The notes beneath the pieces were generated by a model. That model worked only from the letters and a program-made list of their open reading frames with translations. It made no database searches and was not told where the DNA came from. From NCBI GenBank assembly GCA_937981555.1, contig CALJOK010000012.1, positions 62,001 to 126,000 on the forward strand: 64,000 nt of DNA, given 5' to 3'. This DNA is from an uncultured Saprospiraceae bacterium (GTDB lineage: Bacteria > Bacteroidota > Bacteroidia > Chitinophagales > Saprospiraceae). Shown here piece after piece: positions 61,518 to 64,000 of the stretch. Both the position numbers and the translations under genes were made by a program. How positions within the stretch are numbered: the stretch's first letter is position 1; every line of letters starts with the position of its first letter.

Positions 61518-61676
61518 GGGAGTCGTCAATAAATAACATACCATTTTCACTTGCTATATTTTCCTCATGCTGCGTTAAAAAGCCTCGCCAATGCTCAGGT
61601 ATTGTCTGTGTTTTTTGCCTTGCCTGAGAAAAATATAACTTCGCAAAAACTGGTAGTTTATTTATTGACTATTCCC
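61518..61676. mobile_element. MITE-like palindromic insertion
   Basis: A 159-bp non-coding element whose left half is an imperfect reverse complement of its right half over most of its length. Terminal inverted repeats begin GGGAGTCGTCAATAAATAA on the left and GGGAATAGTCAATAAATAA on the right arm, and it is flanked by direct TTA triplets (possible 3-bp target duplication). It lies between the Ile-UAU and His tRNA genes. A 3-bp TTA-type duplication would fit mobilisation by an IS5/Harbinger-like transposase, but none is in the window. Confidence 0.65.
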
Positions 61677-61681
61677 TTACG

Positions 61682-61754
61682 TTCTGTCAAGTGGAATCGA
61701 ACCACTATCATCTGCGCCACAAACAGATATTCTAACCAATTAAACTATGACAGA
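61682..61754 (-). tRNA. tRNA-His (GUG), no encoded G-1/C73
   Basis: Acceptor TCTGTCA/TGACAGA is perfect. D-stem GTTT/GAAT, anticodon stem TCTGT/GCAGA with loop TTGTGGC, T-arm AGTGG/CCACT. The flanking pair is T(-1)/A73 in place of the usual G-1/C73 identity pair of bacterial tRNA-His. Confidence 0.85.
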
Positions 61755-61825
61755 ATTTTAATACTTTATATTTTTTTGAAAAAACATAACAATACATTCA
61801 CGTATTATATTTTTCATTTCCTTAG

Positions 61826-62720
61826 AAAAAAAGAACTTGAGAATACAGTCTTTTGTGGACAAACTTTACACAGATTATGGTTGATGTTGCTGCATCAATG
61901 TTCCTGTGGTTTCCACTTCCTTCTGTCGCCAGATTGAAGTATAAGTCCAATGCCTTTTTTGTTTCCGAAGAAACTACGTTGCAATTGATCGGCACCTTAG
62001 ACGTGGCCTGTATAGCGGCTCTTTGTCCGCCCTTTACAGTTACGAGGGTTGGCTCCCCCACCATTAACAGCCGATACCTTGCGATACGGAACTGATCGAA
62101 TGTGCACCATGTACATGAACCTTGCGGGAACTCGTACCCCATATATTTCAATGGGTTTAGGCATCTACTACATTGCAACGCTCGAGACTTTCGCTTATAT
62201 TATTAAGACAGGAATTGAACCTGTGACTCCCAGCTTTGAAGGCTAGTGTTCTACCAACTGAACTACTTAAAAGCAAAATGCTTTCGGACATTCGGAAGAA
62301 GTGTCTCGAGAATGGCTCCGTAGATTTTCGCCTACAGAATACCAAAACTCCTTCCTGCAAACCTCTCGGTTCACGATATTTCAGGATAACGATTCGTTGC
62401 CAAACGGATACCCTTGATATTGAATCACGCTAACATAAAAGTGGATAACAATTATGTAACAATAATTCTACAACTTTCCCTATTGATGTCTCCATCTCAA
62501 CTTCGATGTCCTTCTCGAAGTATGTTGATCCCCTTCCCTCAGCGGTCGCCCCCAGGAATTGAATACAACACGATAGTTGCTTGCTTACTCAAACTTCTCC
62601 GAAAAGAAGTCTCCAATGCTGTTACTTCAACATCAGATTTATACCAGTTACCCGGTTTATTTGAGGACAGTAAGCTGCCCCGACTTTAGAAAATGCAAGC
62701 ACTAACTATTATCGATTTTC
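61826..62720 (-). ncRNA. Candidate large structured non-coding RNA enclosing a UCA tRNA
   Basis: About 0.9 kb without a credible ORF. On the minus strand it folds into a series of local hairpins. Examples (plus coordinates) are 62593-62610 (7-bp stem, UUCG loop), 62500-62521 (7 bp), 62485-62496 (GAGA loop), 62319-62336, 62277-62292, 62138-62155, 62071-62089 (GCAA loop), 62015-62030, 61961-61974 (5-bp stem, UUCG), 61922-61933 (GCGA loop), 61906-61916 and 61881-61898 (6-bp stem). The tetraloops are of the GNRA/UUCG type only when read on the minus strand, the strand of the tRNA genes. CTCGAGAC (plus 62303-62310) pairs with GTCTCGAG (plus 62181-62188) around the UCA tRNA, so both flanking blocks seem to be one RNA. 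A T-run lies at its 3' end. Size and setting recall GOLLD/ROOL RNAs, but I cannot confirm the family. Confidence 0.7.
62200..62272 (-). tRNA. tRNA with UCA anticodon (opal suppressor / Trp-UCA type)
   Basis: Acceptor TTTTAAG/CTTAATA (one T-T mismatch), D-stem GTTC/GAAC, anticodon stem CTAGC/GCTGG with loop CTTCAAA, T-arm ACAGG/CCTGT perfect, discriminator A. At 73 nt with a short variable loop it is not tRNA-Sec. The anticodon loop equals that of tRNA-Trp except for U34. It sits inside the large structured RNA. Confidence 0.85.
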
Positions 62721-62723
62721 TTA

Positions 62724-62744
62724 AAAATATTCAATGAATATTTT
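62724..62744 (-). terminator. AT-rich hairpin between tRNA-Ile and the large RNA
   Basis: AAAATATTC and GAATATTTT (9-bp perfect arms, 3-nt loop). On the minus strand it is followed by TTAAG. It may terminate or process the upstream tRNA transcript and marks the probable 5' boundary of the large RNA. Confidence 0.45.
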
Positions 62745-62747
62745 CTG

Positions 62748-62820
62748 TTCCGAAGGATGGATTCGAACCATCAGCCTCCCGCGTATCAGGCGATTGCGCT
62801 AACCGTTGCGCCACATCGGA
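62748..62820 (-). tRNA. tRNA-Ile (GAU)
   Basis: Acceptor TCCGATG/CTTCGGA (one mismatch), D-stem GCGC/GCGC, anticodon loop CTGATAC, T-arm GATGG/CCATC, discriminator A. Confidence 0.88.
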
Positions 62821-62894
62821 TTGTTGAGGGATTAAGAACTAAATAATCCCTTATTTCATAGTGTGAAAAATATTCTAACAATACTTTTACATAG

Positions 62895-62967
62895 AGCCGG
62901 TAACCGGTCTCGAACCGATAATCTCTTGATTACAAATCAAGTGCAATACCTATTATGCTATACCGAC
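62895..62967 (-). tRNA. tRNA-Thr (UGU)
   Basis: Acceptor GTCGGTA/TACCGGC, D-stem GCAT/ATTGC region, anticodon stem CTTGA/TCAAG with loop TTTGTAA, T-arm ATCGG/CCGGT, discriminator T. Confidence 0.9.
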
Positions 62968-62972
62968 TTTCG

Positions 62973-63044
62973 CGACTTGAGTAGGAGTCGAACCTACAAT
63001 CAACACTTTAACAAAGTGGCGCTTTACCATTTAGCTATCAAGTC
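62973..63044 (-). tRNA. tRNA-Asn (GUU)
   Basis: Acceptor GACTTGA/TCAAGTC perfect, discriminator G, D-stem GCT/AGC, anticodon loop TTGTTAA, T-arm GTAGG/CCTAC. Only 5 bp separate it from tRNA-Thr. Confidence 0.9.
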
Positions 63045-63060
63045 ATTTTTCCAAACAATG

Positions 63061-63134
63061 TAGCAATGGTGAGATTCGAACTCACAACCTTCTCCGTGTA
63101 AAAGAGCTGCGCTAAGCCATTGCGCCACATCGCT
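63061..63134 (-). tRNA. tRNA-Val (UAC)
   Basis: Acceptor AGCGATG/CATTGCT, D-stem GCGC/GCGC, anticodon loop TTTACAC, T-arm GTGAG/CTCAC, discriminator A. Confidence 0.9.
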
Positions 63135-63155
63135 ATTTTCCAAACAATTTCTTAG

Positions 63156-63229
63156 AGTGCACGATTGGATTCGAACCAACACATCCGAGATTTGCAATCT
63201 CGTCCCTTAGCCAGTTTGGGTACATGCAC
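63156..63229 (-). tRNA. tRNA-Cys (GCA)
   Basis: Acceptor GTGCATG/CGTGCAC, discriminator T (Cys identity), D-stem CCC/GGG, anticodon stem CGAGA/TCTCG with loop TTGCAAA, T-arm GTTGG/CCAAT. Confidence 0.9.
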
Positions 63230-63326
63230 ATTTAGAAATAACCAATTTCCAATTTTTGTTAAAAAGTTAATTTTGTAACTCCTTGAATGTTCACCATTCC
63301 TTGTTGAATATTGGATATTCCCGTTG

Positions 63327-63400
63327 TTACCCCGATGGGACTCGAACCCATAACCCGCGGTTTAAAAGACCGCTACTCTAGCCAGTTGAGCTACGAGGTA
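63327..63400 (-). tRNA. tRNA-Lys (UUU), copy 2
   Basis: Acceptor TACCTCG/CGGGGTA, D-stem GCTC/GAGT, anticodon stem GCGGT/ACCGC with loop CTTTTAA, T-loop TTCGAGT, discriminator A. Confidence 0.92.
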
Positions 63401-63407
63401 ATAAAAG

Positions 63408-63494
63408 CGGAAGAGGTGGGAGTCGAACCCACACGAGTCGTTAGCTCCTAACTGTTTTCAAGACAGCGACCACCGCCGTTTGGCTTGCCCTTCC
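63408..63494 (-). tRNA. tRNA-Ser (UGA)
   Basis: A class II tRNA of 87 nt with a long variable arm. Acceptor GGAAGGG/CTCTTCC, discriminator G, anticodon loop CTTGAAA, T-arm GTGGG/CCCAC. Confidence 0.92.
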
Positions 63495-63508
63495 TTTTTT
63501 CCTAATGG

Positions 63509-63597
63509 AGGAGAACAAGGGGATTGAACCCTCACCTCAACTAATCGAGGTCTCGCTTAGCAGGCGAGCGCAGCAAACCAATATCTGCCTATTCTCC
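63509..63597 (-). tRNA. tRNA-Ser (GCU)
   Basis: A class II tRNA of 89 nt. Acceptor GGAGAAT/GTTCTCC, anticodon stem CTCGC/GCGAG with loop CTGCTAA, a long variable arm ACCTC...GAGGT and T-loop TTCAATC. Position 73 reads T instead of the usual G, and the next bases are CCA, the only such case in the array. Confidence 0.9.
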
Positions 63598-63637
63598 ATT
63601 TCTATTTTAAATCTGACTTTTCAGATTTTGTATTTTG

Positions 63638-63708
63638 AGCGAACAATCGGATTCGAACCGATATACCCTGATTGGAAGCCAGGAATTCTGCCTTTGAACT
63701 ATGCTCGC
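63638..63708 (-). tRNA. tRNA-Gly (UCC)
   Basis: Acceptor GCGAGCA/TGTTCGC, discriminator T, anticodon stem CCTGG/TCAGG with loop CTTCCAA, T-arm ATCGG/CCGAT. 71 nt. Confidence 0.9.
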
Positions 63709-63725
63709 TTTTACGCTTGACCTGT

Positions 63726-63947
63726 TTATTCATTGCTAACAAATGTTCCTTCTTTCTGAGCTTTCTTTATGTATCTCATGAACATCATTGCTTTATCCTT
63801 TTTCAAAAATGTAGCATCTCCTATATCATCGATCGGCACAGGAAAAATGAAATTTTCTCCCTCGTACTCTATAGAATAGTATAAATGGTCTTTCCGATAA
63901 TATTTAAAATGAACTACATTGTTTTTTATTAATTCTACTAATCTCAT
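63726..63947 (-). CDS. Small phage-like protein inside the tRNA array (73 aa)
   Basis: An ATG-started ORF ending in TAA between tRNA-Gly and the next tRNA, on the tRNA strand. The protein has MRLVELIKNNVVHFKYYRKD, a PVPIDDIGDATF core and KAMMFMRYIKKAQKEGTFV at the end. From memory this resembles small conserved hypothetical proteins of T4-like and other tailed phages, not host proteins (moderate certainty). No signal peptide, no TM segment, function unknown. It is the only credible protein gene in the array and hints at phage ancestry. Confidence 0.72.
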   Translation of the reverse strand: MRLVELIKNNVVHFKYYRKDHLYYSIEYEGENFIFPVPIDDIGDATFLKKDKAMMFMRYIKKAQKEGTFVSNE

Positions 63948-63961
63948 AATTTTTATTTTTG

Positions 63962-64000
63962 TACCTCAGGAGGGACTCGAACCCCCAACATCGTGTTTCT
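63962..64000 (-). tRNA. tRNA, cut by the window edge (anticodon not visible)
   Basis: The 3' part is visible on the minus strand: T-arm GGGGG/CCCTC around TTCGAGT, acceptor strand CTGAGGT and discriminator A. The anticodon lies outside the window, so identity is not assigned. Confidence 0.8.

Noticed and set aside
61551-61937. 128-codon plus-strand open frame
   Set aside because: It crosses the MITE-like element, tRNA-His and the start of the large RNA in antisense, so it cannot be a conserved gene.
61822-62178. 118-codon open frame on the minus strand in the tRNA array
   Set aside because: It needs a TTG start, has no recognisable domain, and coincides with dense RNA hairpins with UUCG/GNRA loops. 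The open frame is better explained by chance in a structured RNA of higher GC content.
61755-62199. Further degenerate tRNAs between tRNA-His and the UCA tRNA
   Set aside because: I searched for the T-loop pattern on the minus strand. Candidates near 61932 and 62097 have no pairing T-stem, so the block is not made of decayed tRNAs.
62200-62272. UCA tRNA as selenocysteine tRNA
   Set aside because: It has a short variable loop and a 7-bp acceptor. tRNA-Sec is about 90 nt or longer with a long variable arm and an 8-bp acceptor.
62414-62689. 91-codon plus-strand open frame
   Set aside because: It is antisense to the structured RNA, has a low-complexity hydrophobic/Ser-Pro composition and no promoter or domain.
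61826-62720. The structured RNA as tmRNA, RNase P RNA, SRP RNA or 6S RNA
   Set aside because: The conserved tmRNA 5' and 3' ends, the RNase P GAGGAAAGUC core and the SRP Alu/S-domain motifs were not found on either strand.

Overview
The window is AT-rich chromosomal DNA of a Bacteroidota bacterium, probably from the Saprospiria/Chitinophagia side of the phylum. The phylum call rests on three proteins with type IX secretion (T9SS) C-terminal sorting domains, an SprB-repeat surface protein, many genes preceded by the Bacteroidota -7 promoter element TAnnTTTG, a 7TM-AraC type of regulator, MenA (menaquinone) and long perfect-palindrome terminators. The family-level placement is inference. The standard code is used: the GH3/serine-hydrolase gene ends in TGA, overlapped by the next start codon.

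Layout. 0-7.5 kb: a very long SprB-repeat protein (5' end outside the window) and a T9SS-sorted subtilisin. 7.7-18.1 kb: rightward housekeeping genes (trhO, a GT-C-like TPR membrane protein, a GH3-beta-lactamase fusion, a LolC/E-like permease, two cyclophilin lipoproteins, ppgK). 18.2-26 kb: mostly leftward genes (M48-like lipoprotein with a broken zinc motif, TPR protein, EamA transporter, ECF sigma factor with a presumed anti-sigma protein and a periplasmic partner, PD40-OmpA protein). 26-32.7 kb: prs-rplY, menA, a TraB/GumN lipoprotein, a DUF3137 protein, and a ParA ATPase with a small ribbon-helix-helix-like partner. 32.9-50 kb: metabolic and hypothetical genes (phosphohexomutase, pcm, prohibitin, fahA, saccharopine dehydrogenase family, meaB, xylulokinase).

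50.2-56.5 kb holds a duplicated module: two paralogous 7TM-AraC regulators of identical length (353 aa), each followed by a secreted lumazine-binding-like/NTF2-like protein and a different secreted effector (a PQQ-type sugar dehydrogenase, and a beta-lactamase-fold protein that has lost its catalytic motifs). Inverted repeats lie in front of the regulators and of the dehydrogenase. A CotH/lamin-tail T9SS protein and a small membrane-protein operon next to a Crp/Fnr regulator follow.

60.8-64 kb is of a different kind: a dense array of 18 complete tRNA genes plus one cut by the window edge, all on the minus strand. It contains a small phage-like ORF, a palindromic MITE-like insertion, and an approximately 0.9-kb non-coding block. 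That block folds locally into many hairpins with GNRA and UUCG tetraloops, all readable on the minus strand, and it encloses a tRNA with a UCA anticodon between two perfectly complementary 8-nt arms. This looks like a large ornate non-coding RNA of the kind known from phages and tRNA arrays (GOLLD/ROOL-like or new) and is the most interesting part of the window.
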